Shown here one piece after another: positions 53,202 through 62,317 of a stretch of DNA of 64,000 nt. A program made the translations under genes and the position numbers. The notes under the pieces were generated by a model that saw only the letters and a program-made list of their open reading frames with translations, had not been told where the DNA came from and made no database searches. The stretch's first letter is position 1. Each line of letters starts with the position of its first letter. The DNA comes from Propionivibrio soli (lineage in GTDB: Bacteria > Pseudomonadota > Gammaproteobacteria > Burkholderiales > Rhodocyclaceae), in contig NZ_JANZKY010000004.1 of assembly GCF_025770765.1 (NCBI RefSeq), positions 186,001 through 250,000 of the forward strand, in the 5' to 3' direction.

Positions 53202-53909
53202 TTAATGGTAATAGCGGTCAAAATAGGAAAGCGGCGGCAAATCCTTGCGCGCCGCGGGGTCGATGGGCCCGTAGTACAAGTCGAAAAGGCCGCGCGGTAC
53301 GTATTCGCCGCTAACCAGCTTGCGTATGCGGACAACCCGCTCGGCATTCAGCGCCGGCGCCGTGCGCACGTTGAAAACTTCCGGCGCAATGAGCATCGCG
53401 ACGATCGACGTGTACTCGTCGTCAGTCAGTTCCCGGAAGGATTTGTCGAAATAGGTGTGCGCCGCCTGCTCGAAACCTTTTACGTCGCGCCCGAGGTAAG
53501 CGGTGTTCAGGAACAGGCGGAGTTGTTCTTCCTTCGGCATCAGAGGGTCCAACGCGAAGCCGGCAATCAAGGTTTGTCTGATCTTTGCAATACCGGGCGA
53601 GAACTTCTCGAAATAGAGTTGCTTGACGAGCGCCTGGGTAATCGTTGTGATGCCGGCGCCCGGTGTGGAAAGATCGACGCCGCGGTGCTGGAAAAAGCGC
53701 GGATCCTCGACCTTGAGCAGGATGTCGAGCCGATGTGGCGTCAGATCGGACACCGAGATCGGATAGTGCGCCGCCCGTGCGGCGGGCAGGACCGTATCCT
53801 CGGTGAACTGCCGGGCTCGGCCAACCTCCCAGGCGTAATACAAAACCACAGGAATGCAGAACAGGATAAGCGCGACGGCAAGCACACGAAGCAAACGAAC
53901 AAAGCGCAT
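53202..53909 (-). CDS. Divergent monofunctional GT51 transglycosylase (MtgA-like)
   Basis: 235 aa, one N-terminal membrane helix (VLAVALILFCIPVVLYYAW). GT51 motif 1 LLKVEDPRFFQHRGVD keeps the first catalytic Glu; motif 2 is GITTITQALVKQLYF (usual GxSTIxQQ); motif 3, usually RKxxEA, reads AKIRQTL, so both the Arg and the second catalytic Glu (now Gln) are changed; motif 5 FLNTAYLGRDVKGFEQAA is conserved. It may be a low-activity or altered peptidoglycan glycosyltransferase. Start at 53909 is used because the membrane helix follows at once; an ATG at 53936 is possible. Confidence 0.82.
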   Translation of the reverse strand: MRFVRLLRVLAVALILFCIPVVLYYAWEVGRARQFTEDTVLPAARAAHYPISVSDLTPHRLDILLKVEDPRFFQHRGVDLSTPGAGITTITQALVKQLYFEKFSPGIAKIRQTLIAGFALDPLMPKEEQLRLFLNTAYLGRDVKGFEQAAHTYFDKSFRELTDDEYTSIVAMLIAPEVFNVRTAPALNAERVVRIRKLVSGEYVPRGLFDLYYGPIDPAARKDLPPLSYFDRYYH

Positions 53910-53936
53910 GGCAGATCTAGTCGGGAGTGTATTCAA

Positions 53937-54368
53937 TCAAGGAACGTCCGAACCGAGCAGTTCGAGGAAAGCGCTCAAGTCGGGCATCGAATCGTAGTAC
54001 AACCCGTCGCCATCGCAGGCGTCCCAGGACGCCCTGGACGCAAGATGCAACTGCGCGGCGAACCGGAGCGGCGCATCCGTCTCGAGAAGACCGACGGGAA
54101 TCCAATAGTACGGCAAACCTCGCAGCGGGTTTGGTACCGGTGACCCGCAGGTGGCACAAAAATCGGAACGGAAGCCGCTATCCTTGCACCAGGATGAAAT
54201 CGCCTGCTCGCCGTTCAACCAGCGGAATTTGCGCGCCCCGACGATGGTTGCGGCATTCGAGGCAGTACCGCTCTGCTTTCGGCATAGCGAACAATGGCAC
54301 TGGTACAAGCGAGGGATCGAACCGAGGATTTCGAACGCGACCTCACCACAGAGGCATTTTCCTATCAT
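53937..54368 (-). CDS. GFA / CENP-V domain zinc protein
   Basis: 143 aa. Zinc ligands are CLCGEV (about 4-9), CHCSLCRK (about 23-30) and FCATCGSPV (about 70-78), the GFA (glutathione-dependent formaldehyde-activating) fold. The family contains Gfa-like and many unassigned members; formaldehyde function is not implied. Start at 54368 is preferred, with an AGG 8 nt upstream; in-frame ATGs upstream (54383 and beyond) are possible. Only 27 bp upstream of the GT51 gene. Confidence 0.88.
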   Translation of the reverse strand: MIGKCLCGEVAFEILGSIPRLYQCHCSLCRKQSGTASNAATIVGARKFRWLNGEQAISSWCKDSGFRSDFCATCGSPVPNPLRGLPYYWIPVGLLETDAPLRFAAQLHLASRASWDACDGDGLYYDSMPDLSAFLELLGSDVP

Positions 54369-54423
54369 GCGCAATACCTGCATCCAAGCTTGCCCGTTTG
54401 TGAAACGGGCGTGAGAGTTCCCA

Positions 54424-54987
54424 TCACATGCCCTCGCCCATGGCAGAGGCATTCCGGCAGGCGGCTGAGGGTTCGTCGGGACGCATACGAAACAGCGTAA
54501 CGAGCAGGAAAACCAGACCGAAGATGATCGAGAACGTACCCATGAACGGCGGCACGTACGTCATCGGCTCTGGCCCCGGGATCAGTGCGTTCCGCTCAGG
54601 CGCTTTCGGGTCGAAATAGACGCGAACCTGCGCTCCTTTCCGGAATGCCGAAAGCATCTCCTCCGACTCGGTTTTCGTCCGTGTCGAGCGCTTGTTGTAA
54701 TCAAGCCTTGACCCTTCGTAGCGCACGCCGCCGACGATGAAATGATATTTGACCTCTTGTGAGTAGCCACGGTGACTGGAATTGAACACCGTTTCCGACA
54801 GATCGACCACGCCCTCTGCCGCAGGCCAAGTCCGGCTGGCCCGGGCTTCCAGCAGGATCGACAGACTGATGGCCAGGATCACCGTCCCAACCGAGATGCA
54901 GAAAACGGAGAAGACGACGCCGAGAAGGGTTTTCAAGTTGGCCGACCAGCGTGAAAGCAAAGCCAAGTCAATAGCAGGAGGCATCAT
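54424..54987 (-). CDS. DUF3592 domain membrane protein
   Basis: 187 aa. A first membrane span (about 18-46) and a second near the C-terminus (about 143-168) bracket a soluble beta domain with TWPAAEGVVDLSETVFNSSH, VKYHFIVGGVRYEGSRLDYN and VRVYFDPKAPERNALIPG, the DUF3592 signature. Unknown function. Two ATGs (54987, 54984) are adjacent. Three bases separate it from the cupin gene, so the two are probably co-translated. Confidence 0.8.
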   Translation of the reverse strand: MMPPAIDLALLSRWSANLKTLLGVVFSVFCISVGTVILAISLSILLEARASRTWPAAEGVVDLSETVFNSSHRGYSQEVKYHFIVGGVRYEGSRLDYNKRSTRTKTESEEMLSAFRKGAQVRVYFDPKAPERNALIPGPEPMTYVPPFMGTFSIIFGLVFLLVTLFRMRPDEPSAACRNASAMGEGM

Positions 54988-54990
54988 CCG

Positions 54991-55368
54991 TCAGTCCGTT
55001 TCAGGCTCGGCATCCTCGTACGCGCTGGGTATAAAGCGCGGTGTGCATAGCGCAAGGAAAACGAGATCGTCCGTCCAGGGATTCGTAATCCGCTGGCGGC
55101 AACCTGGCGGAATGAGAACAACGTCGCCCGCCCGCACGATGTGCGGTGAAAGATCGCCAACTTCAACCACGCCCTCCCCCGCGAGTACCACGTATCGCTC
55201 CGTCGTTCCCTGAAGGCGATGCCACCGGGTCGCCGTTCCTGGGCGAACCCTCGCGCGAGCGACTGACAACGCGGCATCCCGGTCGCTGTTCGACCACTCG
55301 GTGATGTAACACCCCTCGTCGATCAGATGCTCGGATGCCGGATCACAAACAATGACTCCCGGAATCAT
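54991..55368 (-). CDS. Cupin-domain protein
   Basis: 125 aa small beta-barrel. Cupin motif 1 is seen in RVRPGTATRWHRLQGTTERYVVLAGEG (quoted in parts: WHRLQGTTERYVVL), with one His and Glu of the metal site; motif 2 as AGDVVLIPPGCRQRITNP. ATG at 55368 is chosen as the domain begins close by; ATGs at 55434 and 55458 are also in frame but lack binding sites. Upstream of DUF3592 with a 3-bp gap. Metal-dependent enzyme or sugar-binding role cannot be told. Confidence 0.75.
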   Translation of the reverse strand: MIPGVIVCDPASEHLIDEGCYITEWSNSDRDAALSVARARVRPGTATRWHRLQGTTERYVVLAGEGVVEVGDLSPHIVRAGDVVLIPPGCRQRITNPWTDDLVFLALCTPRFIPSAYEDAEPETD

Positions 55369-55549
55369 TTCGGGATTCTTCCCAATGCAACCTCCGATAA
55401 CGACTGCTCTGTGTACGATAAATTCAAACAGCATTCCTAGGAAAGCTATCGTTGTCAACGATGCGCCCCGCTACTGAGCGCCAGATCGTCGGTTGGCGGC
55501 GCCAGCGCCGGTGGGACCGTATGAAAAACCTCGCGTCGACTGCAAAAGC

Positions 55550-56257
55550 TCACCTACTGGGGAATAAATCGCGCGCAGTAGGCCATTCCGTTCTTCGTGG
55601 CCCAAACCACGTATCGACGAACGGAAGCGCCTCCTCAAGCGAGTCGAGCACGGTTACGCAGTTCGAGGCGAGTTCGGCCGTCGGCCGCAAAAGGTCCGGG
55701 ACGATAACGAGCCGGGCGCCGGCAGCGAGCGCTGCGCGGGCGCCGAAATGACTGTCTTCGAAGGCCAAGCACTCCGTCGCAGGAATGCCAAGGCGGCGCG
55801 CAGCGAGGAGGTAAACCGCCGGGTCTGGTTTGCCACGGGGAACCTCGTCGCCTCCTGCAACCGAGCTGAAGAAGTGAAGAATGCCGGCCATATGCAGGCG
55901 TTCCTCGATTTCCGCAAAGGACGACGACGAAGCCACGGCGCAAGGGACGCCGCGTTCCACGAGCGTGGCCAACAGGCTTTTGACGCCAGCTTTCACCGCA
56001 AAGCCGGTGGAGGCGCACAGCGCAATGAGCCGTTTCTCGACCGTCAGCCGCGCCAACTCGAACGAGTCGATGCCACCGAAGGCTTCGATCATGATCGCAT
56101 CCGACTCTGCCGAGGAGCGCCCGACGACCGCTGTGTAGTGATGTTCGGAGAAAGCGACACCGAGTTGTTCCGCCGCGCTCAACCAGGCGCTCATGATCGA
56201 CCGCTCGGAATCGATGAGCAGGCCGTCCATGTCGAAAAGCGCGCCGCGGAACATCAT
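55550..56257 (-). CDS. HAD-superfamily hydrolase (subfamily IA)
   Basis: 235 aa. Motif I LFDMDGLLIDSE (nucleophile D and general acid D, about 8-19), motif II in AVASSSS (about 107-113), motif III K in GKPDPAVYLLAARRLGIP (about 142-159) and motif IV ECLAFEDSHFG (about 162-172). Complete phosphatase/phosphoglucomutase-like set, with a helical cap domain at 20-85. Likely a phosphatase of sugar phosphates or beta-phosphoglucomutase type. No good binding site; adjacent ATGs at 56257 and 56254. Confidence 0.9.
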   Translation of the reverse strand: MMFRGALFDMDGLLIDSERSIMSAWLSAAEQLGVAFSEHHYTAVVGRSSAESDAIMIEAFGGIDSFELARLTVEKRLIALCASTGFAVKAGVKSLLATLVERGVPCAVASSSSFAEIEERLHMAGILHFFSSVAGGDEVPRGKPDPAVYLLAARRLGIPATECLAFEDSHFGARAALAAGARLVIVPDLLRPTAELASNCVTVLDSLEEALPFVDTWFGPRRTEWPTARDLFPSR

Positions 56258-56309
56258 ATATGTGGGGGTCTCGGTGACTTCTGGATTGTGTGAAGATTCG
56301 ACGACGATT

Positions 56310-56942
56310 TCAGTTTCGCCCCGTCAGCGATGCGGTATATACCCCGGCCCCGATCAGGCAACACGCACCTGACCGGTTGAAAAGCCGCCTTGCGGCAGGC
56401 CGCTCGGCCGCGGCGCGGAAGCGCCCCGCCGCCAGCGCATACACCAGAAGAACCAGGCAGGCGATGGACGCGAAAGCGGCGCCGAGGATCAGCATCTGCG
56501 GCCCGGCCGGGTAGGCTGAGTCAATGAATTGCGGCATGAACGCCGCGTAAAAGGCGAGGCCTTTCGGGTGCAGGATGTTCGCCGTGAAAGCGCGCGCGAC
56601 GATCTTCAGCGGCCGAGTATCTTTCCGAACCGTGCTCTCGGGACCTTCAGGCTGAACACGCCATAACTGGATGCCGAGAAAGACGAGGTAGGCGGCGCCG
56701 CACCATTTGAGGATCGAAAAGAGCGTCGCCGAGGCCGCGAGCACGGCGCCCAGCCCCAGGAAGGTAAGCGTCATCGCCGAGATATCGCCAAGGCAAACAC
56801 CGAGTATGCAAAGCAGCGCCGCTCGGCGCCCGGAAGAAAGCGCGTAACCTGTCACGAGCAGGATCGTCGGCCCCGGAATGACGACAATCGCGAACGCGGC
56901 CGCCGAGAACGTCAACAGCACATCAAAAGGCACCCATTCCAT
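56310..56942 (-). CDS. LysE family amino-acid/metabolite exporter
   Basis: 210 aa with six membrane spans. Family start WVPFDVLLTFSAAAFAIVVIPGPTILLVTGY (partially; IPGPTILLVTGYALSSGRRA) with the conserved PGP, and a central YLVFLGIQLWR. LysE/RhtB-type transporters export amino acids or related solutes. GGAGG lies 7 nt before the ATG at 56942. Same strand as the HAD gene 52 bp downstream; co-transcription possible. Confidence 0.88.
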   Translation of the reverse strand: MEWVPFDVLLTFSAAAFAIVVIPGPTILLVTGYALSSGRRAALLCILGVCLGDISAMTLTFLGLGAVLAASATLFSILKWCGAAYLVFLGIQLWRVQPEGPESTVRKDTRPLKIVARAFTANILHPKGLAFYAAFMPQFIDSAYPAGPQMLILGAAFASIACLVLLVYALAAGRFRAAAERPAARRLFNRSGACCLIGAGVYTASLTGRN

Positions 56943-57555
56943 AACGTTTCCTCCGCAAACGACTGTCGGAATTATCGCCCGGAGGCATCGGCAACGAGAA
57001 GACCTGGCCGCATTTCGTGGACTACATTCTTTCGGCGCCGGAAAAGACCGGTGTCACGAGCCCGTTCGCCGAACTCGATCTGCGCAAACAAGGCGAGAAC
57101 GCCCCATCGGTGCTAGGGCGACGTGACTCGCGAACCGGTTGCTGCCGGAGTGAGGAAAGCGGTCGGTGTTTTCGTGTTCACGGAAAGCGATGCGTTGAAT
57201 CTCGCAACCGTTACCCGCGCCCGCTTCATCCTGGCGTCTACGTGGCCGTTCGCCAACATGGCAAACGCCAGCCCGATCGACGCGTCGATGGCCTCGCTGC
57301 GCTTCGTCAAGGCGGAAATCGTCTCGCACAAGGCGTGCCAACTGCTCACGTCGCCACCGCTTATCCGCTTCCCCAAATATCTCGATGAGGATTCGCGCGA
57401 CCAGATCCTGTTCGCCGGCCCCGAAATTACCGCAACTTGCAGCGGCGCTTTCTTCTCGGGCCGCGCCCGCTCACCTACGTCCGCACGGGAATCGAGTCGC
57501 GGCGCTGTTGGCTCTTCCGTCACTAGTTTCTGCGCGACACGGCATAGCGACCGAC
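56943..57555. other. Region without convincing gene; possible decayed coding sequence
   Basis: About 610 bases between the LysE gene and ligD. On the plus strand 56975-57120 reads like protein (TWPHFVDYILSAPEKTGVTS, then SPFAELDLRKQGENAPSVLG) and then runs into other frames. Longer frames at 57123-57644 (plus) and 57113-57673 (minus) overlap each other and match nothing I know. Neither has a good binding site. It may be the remnant of a broken gene. Confidence 0.4.
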
Positions 57556-60306
57556 CTACTTCATACCCAGTCGCTTGGCCATCTCGTCGGTCAAGGACTG
57601 GTCGTTGGCATAACCTTCCCATGGGTCGTGCATACGAGTCTTGAGCCGTTCGGCAAGATTTTGCACGGTCCACACGGACGCTCCGGCTAGCCTCTCGAGT
57701 TCATCGCGGGCGATGGGAACGGAGACGCCGAGCCCCGGCCTCGCCCGGACCGAGTAGGCGGAAACCGTGGTGCCGCCTTTCTGGTTGCGCAAATAGTCGA
57801 CGAAAATCTTGCCGACGCGATTTTGCGGGCCCATGCGAGCCGAGAAACGGTCGGGTAACTGCCGCGCAAGGTGCGAGGACACCGCTTTGCAGAAAGCCTT
57901 GGCAAAAACCCAGTCGCGCTCGGGAGCAATCGGCACTACGACGTGCAGCCCCTTGCCACCGCTGGTTTTGAGAAACGGCCGTAGGCCGAGCTCGTCGAGC
58001 AGCGCGAGAACAAGCTGCGTTCCTTCGAGGACGCGCGGCCAAGGCAACGAGGGATCGGGGTCGAGATCGAAGATCAGGCGGTCGGGGTTGTCGAGCGCAT
58101 CGCCGGTCGCATTCCAGGTGTGGAACTCGATAGCACCCATCTGGACGGCACTGAGAAGCTCTTCGATATTTCCGACTTCCATCAATAGCTCGTCATCCGG
58201 CCCGCGCAGGCGAATTCCCGGAATCGACAGCGTTCCCGCGTGGCGCTGGAAGATGTGCTCGCCTTCGATGCCGTCTGGGATACGCAGAAACGCCACCGGA
58301 CGATTGACAAGGTGCGGCAGCAGCCGCGAGGCGATGCTGCGGTAGAACTCTGCGAGACCGAGTTTGGTCAGCCCAGTCGTCACGTCGATTACACGGTCGG
58401 GATGGCTAATGCGTACGCCGGCCACTTCAGTGCTGCCGTCACGGGCGCGCGTTGGCGATGTGGCACGTTTCTTTGGAGGCCCCGATTCAGCCGACTCCGG
58501 GTACGCGGGTTTTTGTGAGGGCACCTGCACGGCCTGTTCGCGTTCTGCCGACTGTGCCGGTTTGTCCTCGCGCAGGCCTCGGAACGTGGCGTGGCGGATC
58601 TTTCCTTCGCGCGTCCACGAACCGAATTCGATCTCGCACAGGAGTTCGGGATGAACCCAAGTTACACCTCGTGCCTCGCTGCCCTTCGGTGGGTCGGCGA
58701 ATGGGGGCGCAGCGCTCACCAGCTCTTGCATGCGCGAGTGCAACGACTTCAAGCTCGTATCGGTGAAACCCGCGCCAACCCGGCCGACGTATCGGAGGCG
58801 GCGCTTCCCTCCTCCCGCTTTCTTGGAATCGCCATCCTCATAAACGCCGAGCAGGAGCGATCCAAAACTACTGCGCGACCCTTGCGGACTGGAGTAACCA
58901 CCGATCACAAACTCTTGCCGTCGCTTGCACTTGAGCTTGATCCAATCCGTGCTGCGCTTGGATACGTAGGCGCTCCCCGCGCGCTTGCCGATGACCCCTT
59001 CGAGTCTGAGCGAGCACGCCGTTTCGAGCACCGCATCGCCCGCCGCCGAAATGTCTTCGGAAAAACGCAAGGCATCGTCAGAGCGGCGTTCAAGAACGGC
59101 GCGCAGCAGCGCACGTCGCTGCTCGATTGGTGTCGCGCGCAAATCGAGCCCGCTGAAATACGGCAGATCGAACAGGCAATAGACGAGGTCGCCGGCACGC
59201 TGCTCCTCGAAGGCGTTCTGCAGTGACTGGAAATCAGGCAAGCCCTGCTCGTCGATCACCACCACTTCGCCATCCAGCCATGCCGAATCGAGGCCCAGAT
59301 TGCGCACAGCGACAACGAGCGGTTTCACTTTCTCTGACCAGTCGAGCCCATTGCGGGTGAAGATGCGTACATCATCGCCATCGACACGTGCCAGCATCCG
59401 GTAACCGTCGAACTTCACCTCATAGCGCCAATCGCCCGCTGGCGGCTCTTGCACCAGGGTGGCGAGCTGCGGCGATAGGCGCATCGGCAGCTTACCGGCG
59501 CGCGCACCCTTGAGCATGGCAGCGTCCGCGTTCGCACCAGCAGCACCCTTCGTCTGTTTGCGGTCTCCCGAAGCCGCGCTTTTGTCCTCAGTCGGAGCAC
59601 TTGTTTTCGCGCGACTGGCCCGCGGCGTTTTGGTCGACGACTGTGCAAGCACGCTCTCGGGGCGCTCCAGCGTCAGATCATAGTCGTCTTCGGTGCGTGC
59701 CTCCGCGTCGTTTTCCTTGAGCAGCAGCCACTGTTCCTTGCCACCACTGGCGGGCAGACGTGTACGCACCAACGTCCAGCCGCCGCGCAACTTCTCGCCA
59801 TCGAGGGTGAACTTGAGTTTTCCTTCCCGGTACGCGGCGCTCGGGTCGGCGTCGAGCGGATGCCAGCGGCCGTGGTCCCAGACGATCACCTCGCCGGCGC
59901 CGTACTCCCCTTCGGGGATGCGCCCTTCGAATCCGGCGTAAGCGATCGGGTGGTCTTCAACGTGTACCGCGAGCCGCTTGACCGTCGGGTCGAGGGATGG
60001 TCCTTTCGGCACGGCCCAGCTCTTGAGCGCGCCATCGAGTTCGAGCCGGAAATCGTAGTGCAGCCGGCGCGCGGCATGTTTCTGTACGACGAATTGCAAC
60101 CCCGCGCTTTTCCCTCGCCCGCGCGCAGATCGCTTCCTATCACTGGCTCCTGCCGGCTCGGGCGTCAGCGAGAAGTCACGTTTCCGGGCGTACTCGCCGA
60201 GCGTTTCCTTGATAGTCGAAGCAGAAGGATAAGGATGTCGAGCCGGATCGCCAGCCGGCTGTTTTGCCCGATTACGGGAACGTGTCGCTCGTTTCTCCAT
60301 GTCCAT
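57556..60306 (-). CDS. ligD: DNA ligase D (phosphoesterase-ligase-polymerase)
   Basis: 916 aa, order PE-LIG-POL as in Pseudomonas-type LigD. PE domain (about 65-215: FVVQKHAARRLHYDFRLELD, HPIAYAGFEGRIPEGEYGAG); ATP-dependent ligase (about 285-600) with the adenylation Lys 298 in EVKFDGYRMLARVDG; archaeo-eukaryotic primase-type polymerase (about 645-916) with DLDPDPS near 750 and LKTSGGKGLHVVVPI. The linkers are Arg/Lys/Ser-rich. With Ku it makes up the two-component bacterial NHEJ system. Start at 60306 or 60300 (adjacent Met codons); it lies 27 bp after ku. Confidence 0.95.
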   Translation of the reverse strand: MDMEKRATRSRNRAKQPAGDPARHPYPSASTIKETLGEYARKRDFSLTPEPAGASDRKRSARGRGKSAGLQFVVQKHAARRLHYDFRLELDGALKSWAVPKGPSLDPTVKRLAVHVEDHPIAYAGFEGRIPEGEYGAGEVIVWDHGRWHPLDADPSAAYREGKLKFTLDGEKLRGGWTLVRTRLPASGGKEQWLLLKENDAEARTEDDYDLTLERPESVLAQSSTKTPRASRAKTSAPTEDKSAASGDRKQTKGAAGANADAAMLKGARAGKLPMRLSPQLATLVQEPPAGDWRYEVKFDGYRMLARVDGDDVRIFTRNGLDWSEKVKPLVVAVRNLGLDSAWLDGEVVVIDEQGLPDFQSLQNAFEEQRAGDLVYCLFDLPYFSGLDLRATPIEQRRALLRAVLERRSDDALRFSEDISAAGDAVLETACSLRLEGVIGKRAGSAYVSKRSTDWIKLKCKRRQEFVIGGYSSPQGSRSSFGSLLLGVYEDGDSKKAGGGKRRLRYVGRVGAGFTDTSLKSLHSRMQELVSAAPPFADPPKGSEARGVTWVHPELLCEIEFGSWTREGKIRHATFRGLREDKPAQSAEREQAVQVPSQKPAYPESAESGPPKKRATSPTRARDGSTEVAGVRISHPDRVIDVTTGLTKLGLAEFYRSIASRLLPHLVNRPVAFLRIPDGIEGEHIFQRHAGTLSIPGIRLRGPDDELLMEVGNIEELLSAVQMGAIEFHTWNATGDALDNPDRLIFDLDPDPSLPWPRVLEGTQLVLALLDELGLRPFLKTSGGKGLHVVVPIAPERDWVFAKAFCKAVSSHLARQLPDRFSARMGPQNRVGKIFVDYLRNQKGGTTVSAYSVRARPGLGVSVPIARDELERLAGASVWTVQNLAERLKTRMHDPWEGYANDQSLTDEMAKRLGMK

Positions 60307-60333
60307 GGGCTGCCCGGCACAGGGTCCGCGTCA

Positions 60334-61275
60334 TCAGCCGGCCTTGCGCCGGCGCGATGCCGGCGTATCGGTTCCGGCTTCCGGTCGCGCGGCACGCCCG
60401 CTGCTGCGTTTTTTCGGCGCGGAGCGGGAATGCTGTGGTGGTGTCGCGCGACTCTCTTCGTCCACCGACTCGCCGTTGGTTTTCTGCGCCTTCTTGCCCA
60501 AGCTGCGCTTGAGGAGCTCTGCCAGATTGATGATCTCGGCCCCCTCCTCCGGCGCCTTTTCCACGGGGCCGACCGTCTCGAGTTTTCCCTGCTGGGCCTT
60601 GCGTTCGACAAGCGCCATGATCTTCTCGGTAAACTCCTCCCGGTATTGCGCCGGTTCCCAGTCCTCGCTCATTTCCTCAACGAGCCGTCGCGCCATGTCG
60701 AGTTCGCGTGCGCCGAAACGCGGGTCGATAGCGTCTTCTCCAAGATCGATCTCATCCACGGAGCGTACCTCGTTGCCCCAGCGCAGCGTATTGAGCACGA
60801 GCACGTCACCGAGAGGCACGACAACCGCCAGGTGTTGTTTGGTATGCATGACGACATTGGCCAGCGCGAGGCGCCCGGTTTCCTCAAGTGCTCGCCGGAG
60901 CAGCGCGTACGCCTTGCCGCCGCGCCGCTCGGGTGCCAGATAGTAGGGGGTGTCCAGGTAAAGCATCGGGATATCCTGCGCCTTGACGAACGCGACGATA
61001 TCCACGGTTTGTGTGGACTCGGGATAGGCCGCTCGGATTTCCTCTTCGCTCAGGACAACGTAGCGGTCTTTCTCGAACTCGACGCCGCGCACGATGTTCT
61101 CGCTTTCGATTTCCTCGCCTGTCGCTTTGTTGATGCGCTTGTAGCCAACCGGGTCCAGCGTGCGCTTGTCGAGCCAATCAAAGTCGATGCCGCGCTGAAC
61201 CGTCGCCGGCATCAGCGAAACCGGGATATGCACTAGCCCGAAGCTGACCGCGCCTTTCCAGATCGTGCGTGCCAT
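60334..61275 (-). CDS. ku: Non-homologous end joining protein Ku
   Basis: 313 aa. MARTIWKGAVSFGLVHIPVS at the start and FVKAQDIPMLYLDTPYYLAP in the middle are the Ku core (about 1-260), which forms the DNA-end ring. The C-terminal about 55 residues are Lys/Arg/Ser-rich, the basic extension that binds DNA or LigD. It is upstream of ligD in the same operon. AGAGG lies three bases before the ATG at 61275. Confidence 0.95.
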   Translation of the reverse strand: MARTIWKGAVSFGLVHIPVSLMPATVQRGIDFDWLDKRTLDPVGYKRINKATGEEIESENIVRGVEFEKDRYVVLSEEEIRAAYPESTQTVDIVAFVKAQDIPMLYLDTPYYLAPERRGGKAYALLRRALEETGRLALANVVMHTKQHLAVVVPLGDVLVLNTLRWGNEVRSVDEIDLGEDAIDPRFGARELDMARRLVEEMSEDWEPAQYREEFTEKIMALVERKAQQGKLETVGPVEKAPEEGAEIINLAELLKRSLGKKAQKTNGESVDEESRATPPQHSRSAPKKRSSGRAARPEAGTDTPASRRRKAG

Positions 61276-61483
61276 CGGCCTCTTTCCGATTGTTGATGAA
61301 GCGTGTTGGCGGACAACGGGTCAGGTTGTCTACGTCCGCCGGCAGAACCAAACGCGATACCGTGATTGCGTAAGTTGTTGGGGCGGTGGCTCGGACACGG
61401 CCCGTTTTGGGCAGCGCGTGCGTGCCAAACCGCCCTTTGACATCCTTTCACTGTGCCGTCCTGCAGGAACGCAAGACATGACA

Positions 61484-62317
61484 TCAACTGGCGTGCGGCA
61501 ATCCTTCTTCACCGACGTGATTGCGCATGATGACGCGCCGATGTCGATAACCGCCGTCCAGTGCGCGTTTGCGCGTGCCATGGATACCCACGACGCCGCC
61601 CGCAGCGCCTGCGGCCAGCGAAAGCAAAATCACCAACGCAAGCCAGGCGCTGGCGGCGGAAGCGGCTTGTGCGGCCTGGTTGACGCCTTCAGGCGTGGCA
61701 GCGCCCGGCGTGCCACCACGGCCCATCATGGCCATGGCACGGTCAACCGCTCGGTCGGCCTGATCGGCACTCATGCCGAAACGGTCGCGCATCAGACGGG
61801 ACGCGGCTCCGCGGTCGCCGCGTTCAATGCTCGCGAGCAACTCGGTCATCGTGGCGTTGGCGTCGCTATTCGCCGTGATGCTGCCGATGCCCAATCCCGC
61901 GGACGTCGCTGCCACGCCGAACATACTGCCCAGCGTATTGCCGGTGATCGTGGTAACGATAAATGCGTAGCAGATCATCGAAGCGCCCCACGAGGCAACG
62001 GCATGCAGCATCCCGTCCGCCGTGCGCCGCAGCCCCGAAGAACGCGCGGCGATGTAGCCGCCGATCGCCGCGGCGATGAACAGGCTGACCGAATTCCAGA
62101 CCGCCGCGGCCACGGAAATGCTGCTTCCGTCCGGCCGCTCTCCGGAGCCGAACACCGCGAGGCCAGCCGCAACGCCGATCAGCATCAATAGAAGGTGGAC
62201 ACCCAGGCCTACCGCCAGACCGGCGATCACCGCGGCCCAGCGCACGCTGTACAACGGCGGGCTCTCCGGATCGAATCCCGTCGTTTCCACTGTTCTTTCC
62301 ACGGTCCTTGTTTCCAT
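61484..62317 (-). CDS. Multi-pass membrane protein, unknown family
   Basis: 277 aa. First membrane span at about 25-55 (VRWAAVIAGLAVGLGVHLLL), followed by more hydrophobic segments near 70-95, 108-140 (ICYAFIVTTITGNTLGSMFG) and 230-250 (WLALVILLSLAAGAAGGVVG). A cytoplasmic or periplasmic loop (about 152-215) is acidic/Met-rich and helical. AAGGA 7 nt before the ATG at 62317. The front half resembles 'TIGR/YrzE-like' stress membrane proteins, but I cannot name the family with confidence. Confidence 0.75.
   Translation of the reverse strand: METRTVERTVETTGFDPESPPLYSVRWAAVIAGLAVGLGVHLLLMLIGVAAGLAVFGSGERPDGSSISVAAAVWNSVSLFIAAAIGGYIAARSSGLRRTADGMLHAVASWGASMICYAFIVTTITGNTLGSMFGVAATSAGLGIGSITANSDANATMTELLASIERGDRGAASRLMRDRFGMSADQADRAVDRAMAMMGRGGTPGAATPEGVNQAAQAASAASAWLALVILLSLAAGAAGGVVGIHGTRKRALDGGYRHRRVIMRNHVGEEGLPHAS

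Noticed and set aside
54308-54335. tRNA-like T-arm with following ACCA on the minus strand (GGTTCGATCC...ACCA)
   Set aside because: The stem does not pair (CTCGG against CCTCG), no D-arm or anticodon arm lies upstream, and the bases are codons of the GFA-family gene.
57123-57644. Plus-strand frame of 173 codons between lysE and ligD
   Set aside because: Overlaps an equally long minus frame, no binding site, no recognisable motif, and runs into ligD.
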